Assembly: GCA_016713535.1 (NCBI GenBank) | Contig: JADJOY010000017.1 | Coordinates: 159,234 to 223,233, forward strand | DNA: 64,000 nt | From: Deltaproteobacteria bacterium | GTDB taxonomy: Bacteria; JADJOY01 | Direction: 5' to 3' | Shown: positions 46,196-56,190 of the stretch, piece by piece | Layout of the letters: every line of letters begins with the position of its first letter | Numbering within the stretch: the first letter of the stretch is position 1 | Notes under the pieces: generated by a model | The model's database searches: none | What the model was told of the DNA's origin: nothing | What the model saw: the letters and a program-made list of their open reading frames with translations, nothing else | Position numbers and translations under genes: made by a program

Positions 46196-47240
46196 CGCAC
46201 GCGCCCCGGGAGGGGCACGCGTCCGCGTGCCCGGCGAAGGGCAGAGGCCCCTGCGTCAGACCGGTGGTGCAGCGAACGACGGGATGGGCGATGTAGCGGC
46301 GTTGCGTGTCGGCGGTCGCGCGACGCGCGACCCTCCGCACCTCGGGAGGGGCACGCGTCCGCGTGCCCGGCGAGAGAGGCCCTGCGTCAGACCGGTGGTA
46401 CAGCGAACGACGGGATGGGCGATGTAGCGGCGTTGCGTGTCGGCGGTCGCGCGACGCGCGACCCTCCGCGCCCCGGGAGGGGCACGCGTCCGCGTGCCCG
46501 GCGAAGGGCAGAGGCCCCTGCGTCAGACCGGTCGTACAGCGAACGACGGGATCGGCGATGTAGCGGCGTTGCGTGTCGGCGGTCGCGCGACGCGCGACCC
46601 TGTGCGCCCCGGGAGGGGCACGCGTCCGCGTGCCCGGCGAAGGGCAGAGGCCCCTGCGTCGGGCCGGTGGTACAGCGAACGACGGGATGGGCGATGTAGC
46701 GGTGTTGCGTGTCGGCGGTCGCGCGACGCGCGACCCTCCGCACCTCGGGAGGGGCAGAGGCCCCTGCGTCAGACCGGTGGTACAGCGAACAGGATGGGCG
46801 ATGTAGCGGCTTCGGGCGGTCCCGGCGGGGCCGGCGGTCGCGCGACGCGCGACCTCCGCACCGGGAGGGGCACGCGTCCCCGGGCCCGGGCGGGGGGGAG
46901 GCCCCTGCGTCGGGCCGGTCGTGCAGCGAACGACGGGATGGGCGATGTAGCGGTGTTGCGTGTCGGCGGTCGCGCGACGCGCGACCCTCCGCACCTCGGG
47001 AGGGGCACGCGTCCCTGCGTCAGGCCGGTGGTACAGCGAACGACGGGATGGGCGATGTAGCGGCGTTGCGTGTCGGCGGTCGCGCGACGCGCGACCCTCC
47101 GCACCTCGGGAGGGGCACGCGTCCGCGTGCCCGGCGAAGGGCAGAGGCCCCTGCGTCAGACCGGTCGTACAGCGAACGACGGGATCGGCGATGTAGCGGC
47201 GTTGCGTGTCGGCGGTCGCGCGACGCGCGACCCTCCGACG
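46196..47240. repeat. Tandem array of eight hairpin-bearing units, period about 136 bp
   Basis: Eight copies of a unit follow one another; the shared GCGATGTAGCGG motif occurs at 46288, 46419, 46555, 46691, 46798, 46942, 47052 and 47188. Spacings are 131, 136, 136, 107, 144, 110 and 136 bp, so some units carry deletions. Full units contain two perfect hairpins: GGGCACGCG/CGCGTGCCC with a TC loop (first copy 46213-46232) and GGTCGCGC/GCGCGACC with a GAC loop (first copy 46314-46332). Frames are open through much of the array on both strands, but 136 is not a multiple of three and I regard them as non-coding. Confidence 0.9.
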
Positions 47241-47256
47241 CGATCGACGAGTCCGG

Positions 47257-47451
47257 CTACTTGACCACTCGGAGGTCGGGCTTGTTCATCTCGCGCTCGG
47301 AGTCGACGAGGAGCTGATCGAAGTCGACCTCGAGGTACGCGGTGAGCTTGCAGAGCATGTGACCGAGCAGGTTGACCTGGTACTGCAGCAGGTCGACGGT
47401 CTTCTCGAGGTCTTCGGTGGCGCGGGGGCGAACACTGCGGACGATGCTCAT
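47257..47451 (-). CDS. Small conserved-looking protein of unknown function
   Basis: The 64-residue protein starts at ATG 47451 with AGAGG 7 nt upstream. It is composed of helical, non-repetitive sequence (LEKTVDLLQYQVNLLGHMLCKLTAYLEVDFDQLLVDS) with balanced composition unlike the adjoining array, which suggests a genuine gene. It has no signal peptide. The heptad-like spacing suggests a short coiled coil or dimer. The array ends about 17 nt past its stop codon. No family was recognised. Confidence 0.6.
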   Translation of the reverse strand: MSIVRSVRPRATEDLEKTVDLLQYQVNLLGHMLCKLTAYLEVDFDQLLVDSEREMNKPDLRVVK

Positions 47452-47541
47452 GGTGACGCCTCTTCCATCCCTGCAGATGAGCGAAGCGGCGCGATTATAG
47501 CGACGCCCCTTCGGGCCAACAACCGCGATTTTCGCCGCATT

Positions 47542-48627
47542 TCACGCGCTTTCCCCGATGTCGAGCATGCGCGCCAGCGCGCTCCGCGCGGGCTCGGCGA
47601 GGCGCTCGTCGATGGCCATCGGCGGCGCCGCGGCGCAGTCGTCGAGGTGGTCGAGGACGTGGAGCGTGCCGCCCAGGGTGATCGAGTACATCGAGCCGCA
47701 GAAGGTCGTGGCGAGCGGCTTGAACGTGCGATCGGGGATCTCCGCCGCGAGGTTCTCGACGGCGTGGATCTCGCTGCCGAGCACCACGGTCGAGTGGCGT
47801 GGGCGCGCCGCCGCGAGCTCGGCGAGGGTCGCGAGCGGTCCCGCGCCATCCGCCGCCGCCACCACCTCGCCCGGCAGGTCCTGCTGCACCAGCACGGTCG
47901 CGCCCGGGCTCGCCGCGCGCGCCGCGGCGACGTCGGCGACGCGGAACTGGGCGAGGATCGCGCACGGGTTGGCGATGCAGATCACCCGCGCGTGCTCGAG
48001 CGCCGCTTCGCTCGGCGGCTCGTCCTCGCGCCACGCGAGGATCTGGTCGGGCGTCAGGCCCGCCTTCGCCGCCACGTTCGCGAGCAAGCTGGGATCGGGC
48101 GACCACAGCACCCGCTCGGCGATGCCGAGCCCCCACGCGAGCAGCCGCGCCGCGTTCGAGCTGCCCACGGTGGCGCCGCCGAGCTCGCCGGCGAGGGCCT
48201 TCACCTCGAGCGAGCTGGTCACGCTCACCAGCGGCAGCAGCCGGTCGTAGGGGCGGCGCGCGCGGATCGCGTCGATCGCGGTCTCGAGGCGCGCCCGCGC
48301 GATCGGGTCGGACATCGGGCAGCCGGCCTCGGGGTCGACCCACCACACGCCACTCTCGGGCGGCATCAAGAGTCGCGCGTTCTCGGCGACGAAGCGCACC
48401 GACGCGCACACCACCCGCTTCGGCCACGGTCGGCGCGCGGCACGCGCGGCGAGGGCGACACCGTCGCCGTGGAAGGTCGCGAGATCGACCAGCGCGGCGC
48501 GCTGGTAGAGGTGCGCCCACAGCCCGAGCGCCGCGCCCTGCTTGCGCAGGTGCTCGCGGATGCGCGCGCCCGCCGTCGCCTCGTCGAGGAACAGGTAATC
48601 GGGCGGCAAGTAGAGATCGTCGCGCAT
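47542..48627 (-). CDS. nadA: Quinolinate synthase (NadA-like)
   Basis: The 361-residue protein has the three-domain NadA pattern: AHLYQRAALVDLATFHGDG near residue 38, VVCASVRFVAENARLL near 72, WWVDPEAGCPMSDPI near 95, GSSNAARLL near 155, CIANPCAILAQF near 215, GSEIHAVENLAAEIPDRTF near 296 and TFCGSMYSITLGGTLHVL near 320. Cysteines in the first, second and third pseudo-symmetric domains could ligate the [4Fe-4S] cluster. It condenses iminoaspartate with dihydroxyacetone phosphate to quinolinate in NAD synthesis. It is more diverged than usual (HLY in place of HYY), so a paralogous role is not excluded. nadB and nadC are not in the window. Confidence 0.82.
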   Translation of the reverse strand: MRDDLYLPPDYLFLDEATAGARIREHLRKQGAALGLWAHLYQRAALVDLATFHGDGVALAARAARRPWPKRVVCASVRFVAENARLLMPPESGVWWVDPEAGCPMSDPIARARLETAIDAIRARRPYDRLLPLVSVTSSLEVKALAGELGGATVGSSNAARLLAWGLGIAERVLWSPDPSLLANVAAKAGLTPDQILAWREDEPPSEAALEHARVICIANPCAILAQFRVADVAAARAASPGATVLVQQDLPGEVVAAADGAGPLATLAELAAARPRHSTVVLGSEIHAVENLAAEIPDRTFKPLATTFCGSMYSITLGGTLHVLDHLDDCAAAPPMAIDERLAEPARSALARMLDIGESA

Positions 48628-48749
48628 CGAGCCGGAGGGGGAGGGGGAGGGCGCCGTGGGGCGGGCGCGAGAGGGAAGAAGCGGACTTTAGCCAAGACGC
48701 GGCGCGTTGACAGGTCGGGGCGCCACTCACACACTCCGCGCCCACCGTC

Positions 48750-49547
48750 ATGGCCACGCGCAGATCCAAGCCGACGCCCGAAGACCGCGAGCAGGCGATC
48801 CGCGGCCGCGAAGGATCGCGGCCCTCCAGCCCCTCGCGTGGAGGGCTGCGGTCCCTCGCAGCCGTGCCTGACCCAGCCGCCAAGAGCGGCGTGCGCTGGT
48901 TGCTCGCGCGCCTCGAAGCCGCGCACCCCGACGCCCACTGCGCCCTCGACTTCCGCACCCCGCTCGAGCTGCTGGTGGCGACGATCCTCTCGGCGCAGTG
49001 CACCGACAAGCGCGTGAACCTGGTCACGCCCGCGCTCTTCGCGCGCTACCCGGACGCCCACGCCTTCGCCACCGCCGACGCCCGCGAGCTCGAGAAGATG
49101 ATCCAGAGCACGGGCTTCTTCCGCTCCAAGGCGCGCTCGATCCAGCACGCCACGCGGCGCATCGTCGACCTTCACGGCGGCGAGGTGCCGCGCACCCTCG
49201 AGGAGCTCGTCGAGCTCGGCGGGGTGGGGCGGAAGACCGCGAACGTGGTGCTCGGCAACGCCTTCGGCGTGCCGGGGATCACCGTGGACACCCACCTCGG
49301 ACGGGTCGCGCGGCGCCTCGGGCTCACGCGCCACGAGGACCCGGTCAAGGTCGAGAGCGACCTCGCCCGGCTCGTCCCGCGGCCCAAGTGGACGATCTTC
49401 TCGCACCAGATGATCTTCCACGGGCGCCGCATCTGCGCCGCGCGGAAGCCCGACTGCGCGGTGTGTCCGCTCAGCAACCGCTGCGCGTTCGCCGGCGGCG
49501 CGGGCGTGCTGGCGGCCCCCAGGCCGCGCCGCGCGGCGGCACCGTGA
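48750..49547 (+). CDS. nth: Endonuclease III with a repeat-derived N-terminal segment
   Basis: The 265-residue enzyme has the helix-hairpin-helix [15 protein letters not shown], catalytic K162 and D180 ([13 protein letters not shown]) and the [4Fe-4S] site C229-x6-C236-x2-C239-x5-C245. It removes oxidised pyrimidines and cleaves AP sites in base excision repair. The first about 45 residues are not part of the family core; residues 19-38 (GREGSRPSS... RSLAA) are the translation of an inverted pair of the dispersed hairpin repeat. Either the start is later (no good downstream ATG) or the repeat is translated. The stop overlaps rsmA's GTG. Confidence 0.93.
   Translation: MATRRSKPTPEDREQAIRGREGSRPSSPSRGGLRSLAAVPDPAAKSGVRWLLARLEAAHPDAHCALDFRTPLELLVATILSAQCTDKRVNLVTPALFARYPDAHAFATADARELEKMIQSTGFFRSKARSIQHATRRIVDLHGGEVPRTLEELVELGGVGRKTANVVLGNAFGVPGITVDTHLGRVARRLGLTRHEDPVKVESDLARLVPRPKWTIFSHQMIFHGRRICAARKPDCAVCPLSNRCAFAGGAGVLAAPRPRRAAAP
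48804..48863. repeat. Inverted pair of hairpin repeats inside nth
   Basis: Two hairpins face each other. 48804-48829 has stem GCCGCGA/TCGCGGC, loop AGGA and tail CCTCCAG. 48839-48863 has head TGGAGG, stem GCTGCG/CGCAGC and loop GTCCCT. The pair stays in frame with nth (60 nt) and encodes about 20 residues. Both belong to the family dispersed through 50-64 kb. Confidence 0.88.
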
Positions 49548-50452
49548 AGCGCGGCCACGGGAAGGGCCGCGGTCGCGGCGGCTACGGGCGCCCCGCGGCC
49601 GGCGGCCGGGACGCGGGCGCGGCGCCCGGGCCGGCCGGCGCGTGGCCGGGCGGTCGCCCGCCGGCGCTCGAGCGCTTCTCGCAGAACTTCCTGGTCGACC
49701 CGAACACCTCGCGCAAGATCGTCGACGCGGCGCGCGTGGGTGCCGGCGACGCGGTGCTCGAGATCGGCCCCGGCCACGGCGCCCTCACCACGATCCTCGC
49801 CGAGCGCGTGGGGCGGCTCAGGCTGGTCGAGATCGATCGCGCGCTGGTGTGGGCGCTCGCCGAGCGCTACCAGGACGAGCCGCGCGTCGAGGTGATCGCG
49901 GCGGACGTGCTCGAGGTGGGGCTCGAGGCGCTCCTCGCGGGCGCCGCGCGCTGGCACGTGGTGGCGAACCTGCCGTACAGGATCACCAGCCCGATCCTGT
50001 TCGCCCTCCTCGACGTGGCGCCGCGGCTCGCAGCCGCGACCCTCATGGTGCAGCGCGAGGTCGCGGAGCGCGTGGTCGCGGACGTCGGCACGGCGGAGTG
50101 GGGGACCTTGAGCGTCCACTGCCAGCGGCTCGCCGACGCCGCGGTGCTGTTCGACGTGCCGCCGAGTGTGTTCCGGCCGCGCCCGGCGGTGATGTCATCG
50201 GTGCTCAGGCTCCAGTTCCTGGAGGCGCCGCGCGTGAGCGTGGCGGACGAGGCGCAGTTTCGGCGCACGGTGCGCGCCGCGTTCGGCCATCGCAGGAAGA
50301 CGCTCCGCAACTCGCTCATGAGCGGCGGCTGGGACGCGAGCGAGATCGACGCGGCGGCGGCGCGGCTCGGGCTCGACCTGGTGCGGCGCGGCGAGACGCT
50401 CACGCTCGACGAGCTCGCCGCCCTCGCCGACGCGCTACCGATCGAGCGGTAG
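49544..50452 (+). CDS. rsmA: 16S rRNA dimethyladenosine transferase
   Basis: The 302-residue protein starts at GTG in the nth stop (GTGA). After a basic Gly/Arg-rich N-terminal extension of about 45 residues comes the KsgA core: [13 protein letters not shown]-binding [16 protein letters not shown], and motif [13 protein letters not shown]. The C-terminal domain has [12 protein letters not shown]. It methylates two adjacent adenines near the 3' end of 16S rRNA during small-subunit maturation. The basic extension is unusual and could aid RNA binding. Confidence 0.94.
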   Translation: MKRGHGKGRGRGGYGRPAAGGRDAGAAPGPAGAWPGGRPPALERFSQNFLVDPNTSRKIVDAARVGAGDAVLEIGPGHGALTTILAERVGRLRLVEIDRALVWALAERYQDEPRVEVIAADVLEVGLEALLAGAARWHVVANLPYRITSPILFALLDVAPRLAAATLMVQREVAERVVADVGTAEWGTLSVHCQRLADAAVLFDVPPSVFRPRPAVMSSVLRLQFLEAPRVSVADEAQFRRTVRAAFGHRRKTLRNSLMSGGWDASEIDAAAARLGLDLVRRGETLTLDELAALADALPIER

Positions 50453-50816
50453 GCGTACAGGGATCGGTCGCCCGCGGGAACGCAGGCGCCGGTGCCCCTC
50501 GCCGGGCACGCAGACGCGTGCCCCTCCGACGTCGCCGGGAGGGGGTTCGTTCCAGGTACGACGCTGGCGTGCGACGGAGCGCACGCGCTCCAGCCGACCG
50601 CCGCGTCGATCGCCCCCGGGAGGGGCGCGCGTCGCGCGCCCGGCGATACGCCTCGACGTCACACCGTCGCGTGCGCGGGGGGGGCTGGAGGGCCGCGATC
50701 CTTCGCGGCCGCGGTGGGTTGGAGCGGAGTCGAGCGCCGCGGCGGTGAGGGACCACCGCCCTCCAGCGCAGGAACGGAATCGACCGTCTGGAGGGCCGCG
50801 ATCCTTCGGGCCGGCG
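50453..50816. repeat. Intergenic block of palindromic repeat modules
   Basis: The gap between converging genes is filled by repeat modules. They include a diverged inverted copy of the 46-kb array unit (about 50465-50540) and a CTCCAG-tailed hairpin with stem GCGTGCG/CGCACGC (50567-50593). A GGGAGG-headed hairpin with a GCGCGC-rich stem lies at about 50617-50645. Hairpins with stems GCCGCGA/TCGCGGC (50685-50710) and GCGGTG/CACCGC (50742-50766) follow. A further degraded copy is at about 50789-50815. Confidence 0.85.
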
Positions 50817-53800
50817 TCAGGGCACGTGGCTGAGCGCGGCGGCGAGGGCTTCGACCTCGCCTGGCGCGCGCGACTTCGCGGCGCACTCGAGCGCCGCCTT
50901 CGCGTCGCCGCCGCGGCCGAGCTCGCGGAGCGCCTGCGCGCGCACCCAGCAGGCCTCGGGAGCCGACGAGTCGGCGGGCAGGGCGGCGAGCGCCTTCTCG
51001 AACCGTCCGAGCGCCAGATCGTTCCGCGCGCCCTCGAGCACCAGCGCCGCGCTCGGCGGCGCCGCCGCCCCTTCGAGCACCAGCTCGGCCTCGTCGTGGC
51101 GCCCGGTGTCGACGAGCAGCTTCACGAGCGCGGTGCGCGCCACCCCGTCTCCGGGATCCTCGTCGGTCGCGCGCCTGAGCGCCGCGAGCGCGAGGTCGAG
51201 CCTCCCGCCGCCGCCGAACGTGGTCGCGGCGGCGGCGAGCACCGCCGCGTCCGCGGCCGGGTCGACCAGCCGCTTCGCCGCCTCGAGCACCGCCAGCCGC
51301 GGCTCGATCTGGAGCCGCATCCGCCCGTCCAGCTCGATCGCCTGGCCGTAGGCCTCGCGTGCCTCGTCGAGCCGGTCGGCCTGCTCGAGCGTCCAGCCCA
51401 GGTTGAACCAGCCGATCGCGAGCTGCGGCGCGCCCGCCGTCACCTTGCGCAGCGTCGCCACCGCCGCGTCGAAGTCGTGAGCGTTGAGCTCGACGCGCGC
51501 GAGGTCGAGGTGGAGCTTCACGTCGTCCGGCCGCGCCGCGAGCGCCGCCTCGAGGTTGGCGCGCTGCCACGGCGCGATCGAGAGCGTCTCGGCGTAGAAG
51601 CGGTCGTCGGGCGCCGCCACGTGCGCCTCGAAGACGCGCTCGCGGACGTTGTGGATCACGCCCTCGAGGTAGGCGCGATGCCCCTCGCGCAGCTCCTCGA
51701 CCGGCCGCGCGTTGACGTCGGCGAGACCGAGCGCGGTGATCGGCTTCTGGTACGCGAGCAATGCGCCGATGTCGGCGCTCTTCATGAAGGGCGGCAGGTC
51801 GAGCCAGAAGTCGGTGAGCGGGCGGTCGTCAGTGATCGCGGGCGCGCCCGCCGCGTAGCGCGCCAGCGCCTCGCCATCCATGACGAAGGTCTTGAGCAGC
51901 GTGGCCGGCGAGGTGAAGCCGATCGACGCCAGCGACTCTGCGACCGCGGGCGTCGCCCAGCGCTCGGCGAAGCGCGCGGTGTCGAGGACGATCGGGCTCG
52001 GGCTGCCGATCAGGATCCCCTCGGCCGCGTGCGGCAGCCAGAGCTGTGCGTTCGGGAACACGTCCACGAAGCTGCGCACGCTCATGCGCACCTCGAGCTC
52101 GCTCTGGTCGTGGAGCGGCAGCCACTGGGCGACGATCCCGTCCTCGGCGAGGCGCTCGCGCGCGAGCGCGTAGAACTCGCGGCTGTAGAGCTGGTAGGTG
52201 CCCGCCTGGCGCGGCGGCGGCGGCTCTGCGGTGATGACGTCGAAGCGCTGCGCGGAGGCGAGCAGCACCTGACGCCCGTCGCCGATCCGCACTCGCGCGT
52301 TGGGGCGCGTCAGCACGTCGCCGTTCGCCTCGGCGAAGAGCGGCGCCGCCTCGAGCACCGTCGCGGAGAGCTCCGCGCACTGGCTCTGCTCGACCTCGGG
52401 GTGGAGCGCGGTGGCGCCGAAGGTCATGCCGGTGCCGAAGCAGATCGTCAGCACTCGCTCGGGGTTCCTGGCGAGCAGGACCGGCAGGTGGCCGAGCAGC
52501 TTCATGTAGCGCTGGCCGTCGAAGAAGGTGCCGGTCATCGACGAGCCGTTGGTGTAGAGGCGCAGCGCGCCCTGGTTCCGGAACGCCTCGTAGCGGTGGA
52601 CGCTCACGGTGGAGGTGCGGCCCCTCGAGGAAGAAGACCGGCTCGGGAGACTCGTCGGGGCCGTGCACTCCCGCGAAGAGCGGCGCCAGGAAGCGCGCCT
52701 TCGACGAGCCGCCGGCGAGGCCCACCACCACCAGGCCGGCGATCCCGGCCAGCACCACCAGGCGGCGCCGCGCCGCCGTGTCGGCGAGCAGCAGCGTGCC
52801 GACGGTCGCGCTCACCAGCGCCAGCGCCCACAAGCTCGACTCGGTGCCGAGGACCGGGATCAGCACGAACGCGGTGGCGAGGCTGCCCGCGATCGAGCCC
52901 AGCGTGTTGAGCGCGTAGAGCCCGCCCACGTCGCGGCCGACGCGCGCCGCGAGCGCCGCGCCGATGCGGGTGCCGAGCGGGAAGATCGCGCCGAGGAGCA
53001 GCGTGGGCAGGCCCATCAGCGCGAGCCCGGTGAGCGACGCCGAGACCACGAACGAGCCGGTGCTCTCGGCGACGCTCGCCGCCGCGCGGCTGAGCGGCAG
53101 GAAGGTCGCGACGCTGAGCGCCACCGCCTGGCCGTGGAAGATGGCGAGCAGGCCGAGCGCCCGGACCGGGTGGGTGATGCGATCGGCCCAGCGCGACACC
53201 GCGTAGCTGCCGAGCGCCAGGCCCACGAGGAAGACCGTGAGCATCAGCGAGAACGCGTACACGGTCGAACCCACCGAGAACTGCAGCACCCGCGTCCAGA
53301 TCCCCTCGAGGGCGAGGCCGACGAAGCCGCTGGTGATGACCGCGAGCCACACGCGGCGCAGGTCGGCGCGCGCCGCGACGGACGCGGAGCCGGGCTCGGG
53401 CTCGGCGTCGGCCGGCGAGAGCGGCGCGGAGGCCGGCGCCGGCGCGGGTGCGGGCTCGGCGACACCGCCGCGCGCGAGCAGCGCGACCACCACGCCCACC
53501 GCCACGTTCCCCGCCGCGGCGAGCGCGGCGGTGCGGTGGAGGCCGAGGTGGCCGAGCGCCCAGAAGCCGGCGCCCGCGCAGCCGAGCGCGGCGCCCAGCG
53601 TGTTGAGCGCGTAGAGGCGGCCGATCTCGCCGCCCACGTGCGAGCCGCCGCCGCGACCGCCGCCATCGTCGTCGCGGGCGATGCGCGCCCGCGCCACCAC
53701 CGGCAAGGTGGCGCCCATGAGCGCCGTCGGCACGGTCACGGTCGCGAACGCGAACGCGAACCGCACCAGCGCGAAGCTCGTGCCTTGGGCTCCCATGCTG

Positions 53801-54108
53801 CGCGCCAGCCCGCGATACGCGGGGCCGAGCGAGCCGAAGAGGTACGTGGCCGCGAGCGCCGCGCAGCCGATGCCGACCTCGATCGCGCCGTAGAGGCGCA
53901 GCGGGTGGCGGCTGCGGTCGGCCACCGCGCCGATCCAGCGGCTGCCGAGCGAGAGCCCGAGCATGAAGGCGGCGAGGACCGTCGCCACCGCCTCGGTGGT
54001 GTTGCCGAGCAGCAGCGAGAGCTGCCGCACCCAGATGACCTGGTAGACGAGCCCGCACACCCCCGACAGGAAAAACGCCGGGTAGAGCAACCCCCGGTTA
54101 CGCGTCAT
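50817..54108 (-). CDS. MFS/spermidine-synthase-like/TPR fusion protein, one frameshift
   Basis: Read from ATG 54108, about 500 residues form two blocks of membrane helices (FFLSGVCGLVYQVIWVRQLSLLLG, LGAIFPLGTRIGAAL) separated by an Ala/Pro-rich linker. A spermidine-synthase-like Rossmann domain follows (CFGTGMTFGATALHPEV, VITAEPPPPRQAGTYQLYS), then about 300 residues of TPR-like helices. At about 52620 an extra G in a G-run shifts the frame between FFLEG and TSTVSVHRYEAFR. The fusion of MFS-like helices with a spermidine-synthase-like domain is a known family of unclear activity. The sequence ends near the repeat block at 50453-50816. Confidence 0.8.
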
Positions 54109-54322
54109 GGGGTCTGGAGGGCTGCGGTCCCTCGCAGCCGGGCGTGGCGGTCGCGAAGGATCGCGACCCTCCAGCCGCTCGCGTGGAGGGCTGCGGTCCC
54201 TCGCAGCCGCGCAATCGAAAGGCTGGAGCGTCGGCGCTCCGTCGCCGACCCAGCGCTCGAAGGAGCGCCGGCGGCCGACGGAGCGGCCGCGCTCCAAACG
54301 CGGCCACCGAGAACCTTCCCCC
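54109..54322. repeat. Palindromic repeat cluster between two minus-strand genes
   Basis: Five modules in 210 bp: CTGGAGG-headed hairpins with stem GCTGCG/CGCAGC (54114-54139 and 54184-54208), an inverted one with stem GTCGCGA/TCGCGAC (54150-54174), and two of the CTGGAGC type with stems GTCGGCG/CGCCGAC (54223-54249) and GCGGCCG/CGGCCGC (54271-54296). The stems differ, while head and loop are constant. Confidence 0.88.
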
Positions 54323-56105
54323 TCATTCCTGGTACATCGACTCGATCGTGTCGGCCCAGTTCTGGTTCACGATCTTGCGCTTCACCTTGAGCGTCGGCGT
54401 CAGCTCGCCGTCCTCGATCGAGAAGTTGCGGTTCAGCACCCGGAACTTCTTGATCCCCTCGACGCGCGCGAACTGGTCGTTGACCGAGTCCACGATCTTC
54501 TGGATCTCCGCCTCGAGCTTGGGGTGCGTGTAGATCTCGTTCACCGAGATGTTGTGCGCCGCGGCGAACTTCGCCGCCACGTCGGGGTCGAGCGTCAAGA
54601 GCGCCGTCAGGTACTTGCGCCGGTCGCCGATCACCACCGCCTCGTTGATGAGCTCGGCGTTCTTGAGCGCACCCTCGATGTTCTTGGGCGCGATGTTCTT
54701 GCCGCCCGCGGTGATGATGATCTCCTTCTTGCGGCCGGTGATCTTCAAGAAGCCGTCGTCGTCGAACTCGCCGAGGTCACCGGAGGCGAGCCAGCCGCCC
54801 TCGAGCAGCGTGTCCTTGGTGGCCTCGGGCTCCTTGTAGTAGCCGAGGAACACGTTCGGTCCGTGCACCAGGATCTCGCCGTCCTCGGCGATCTTCACTT
54901 CCACGCCCGGCAGCGGCGGCCCCACCGTGCCGATCTTGGTGCGGCCCGGGACGTTGAAGCTGGTCGGCCCGGTGCCCTCGCTCTGGCCGTAGACCTCGAG
55001 GACCACGATGTCGAGGCCGACGAAGAAGTCGAGCACCTCGGGCGCGATCGGCGCGGCACCGCTCACGCACATCCGCGCGCGGCCGAGCCCGATCGCCGGC
55101 TTGAGCTTCGAGTAGATGAGCTTGTTGGCGAGCTTGTACTGGAGCGCGAGGGCGCCGCTCGGCTGCTTGCCGCGGTTCTTGAGGCCGTTGGCCTGCTTGG
55201 CGACCCCCCATCGCCCAGCCCACGAGCTGCTTCTTGGCGCCCTTGGCGTCCTTGAGCTTGGCGGTGACGCCGGAGTGGAACTTCTCCCAGATCCGCGGCA
55301 CGCCGAAGAACACCGTCGGCTGCACTTCCTTGAGGTTGTCGGGGACCTTGTCGATCGACTCGGCGAAGTAGATCGGGTAGCCGTGGGTGAGCGGCCCGTG
55401 GATCGAGAACATCTGCTCGGCGATGTGCGAGAGCGGCAGGTACGAGAGCGCCGAGTCGTTCGGGTTCACGCCGATCAGCTCGCGGGTGATGTTCGCCGTC
55501 CACGCCAGGTTCTTGTGCGACAGCATCACGCCCTTGGGCGGCCCCGTGGTCCCCGAGGTGTAGATGAGCGTCGCGAGCTGGTCGTCCTTGAGCCCGTCGA
55601 TGCGGCCGTCGAACACGCCGTCGTCCGTGCCCTGCGCCTTGGCGAGGAACGCGTCCCAGCCCAGCACCTGCGGGTGATCGATGTGCGGCGTGCCCTGCAT
55701 CGTCACCACCCACTTGAGGTCGGGCAGGGTGGACCACTCGGCCTCCACCTTCTTCCACTGCTCGACGTTCTCGACGATCACCACCGGGCTCGCCGAGTGG
55801 CGGATGATGTAGGCCACCTCGGGCGGCGAGCAGGTGGTGTAGATCCCCGCGGGTGCCGCGCCGACGCACATCGCCGCGACGTCGCCGATGATCCACTCGG
55901 GGCGGTTGAAGCCGAGGATCGCCACACACCCGCCGGGCTTCACGCCGAGCGTGATCAGCGCGCGCCCCGCCTGCCGCACCTGGCCCGCGTAGGTGCGCCA
56001 GTTGGTCGGCGTCCAGGTGCCGTTCGCGCGCACGAAGTAGGCGGGTTGGTCGGGGCGGACCCGGGCCTGATGGAGGAGGCGGGAAGGGATCGTGTCTGCG
56101 GCCAT
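54323..56105 (-). CDS. Long-chain acyl-CoA synthetase, one frameshift
   Basis: About 593 residues of an AMP-forming synthetase: P-loop-like YTSGTTGPPKGVMLSH near residue 190, YLPLSHIAEQ, FFGVPRIWEKF, then GQSEGTGPTSFN and SGDLGEFDDDGFLKITGRKKE with the hinge and C-terminal lysine region. It activates fatty acids to acyl-CoA via an acyl-adenylate. Near 55205-55212 a run of six G where five are expected breaks the frame (GWAMG / VAKQANGLKNRG). GAGGAG lies 8 nt before ATG 56105. The family (bubblegum/FadD15-like) is clear. Confidence 0.87.
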
Positions 56106-56190
56106 GCTCGTTCTCCTCGTACCTCGATGGTCGCGCCACGCGTCCGCGAGGGGCGCGTGGCCGAAGCGGCGGGGTGCCGCTAGCTACGGA

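Noticed and set aside
46196-47240. CRISPR array
   Set aside because: The units are about 136 bp with nearly identical sequence throughout; there are no short repeats separated by unique spacers and no cas genes.
46227-47317. Repetitive arginine-rich proteins encoded by the 46-kb array
   Set aside because: The unit period of 136 breaks the frame from unit to unit, composition is that of palindromic GC-rich DNA, and no start has a ribosome-binding site.
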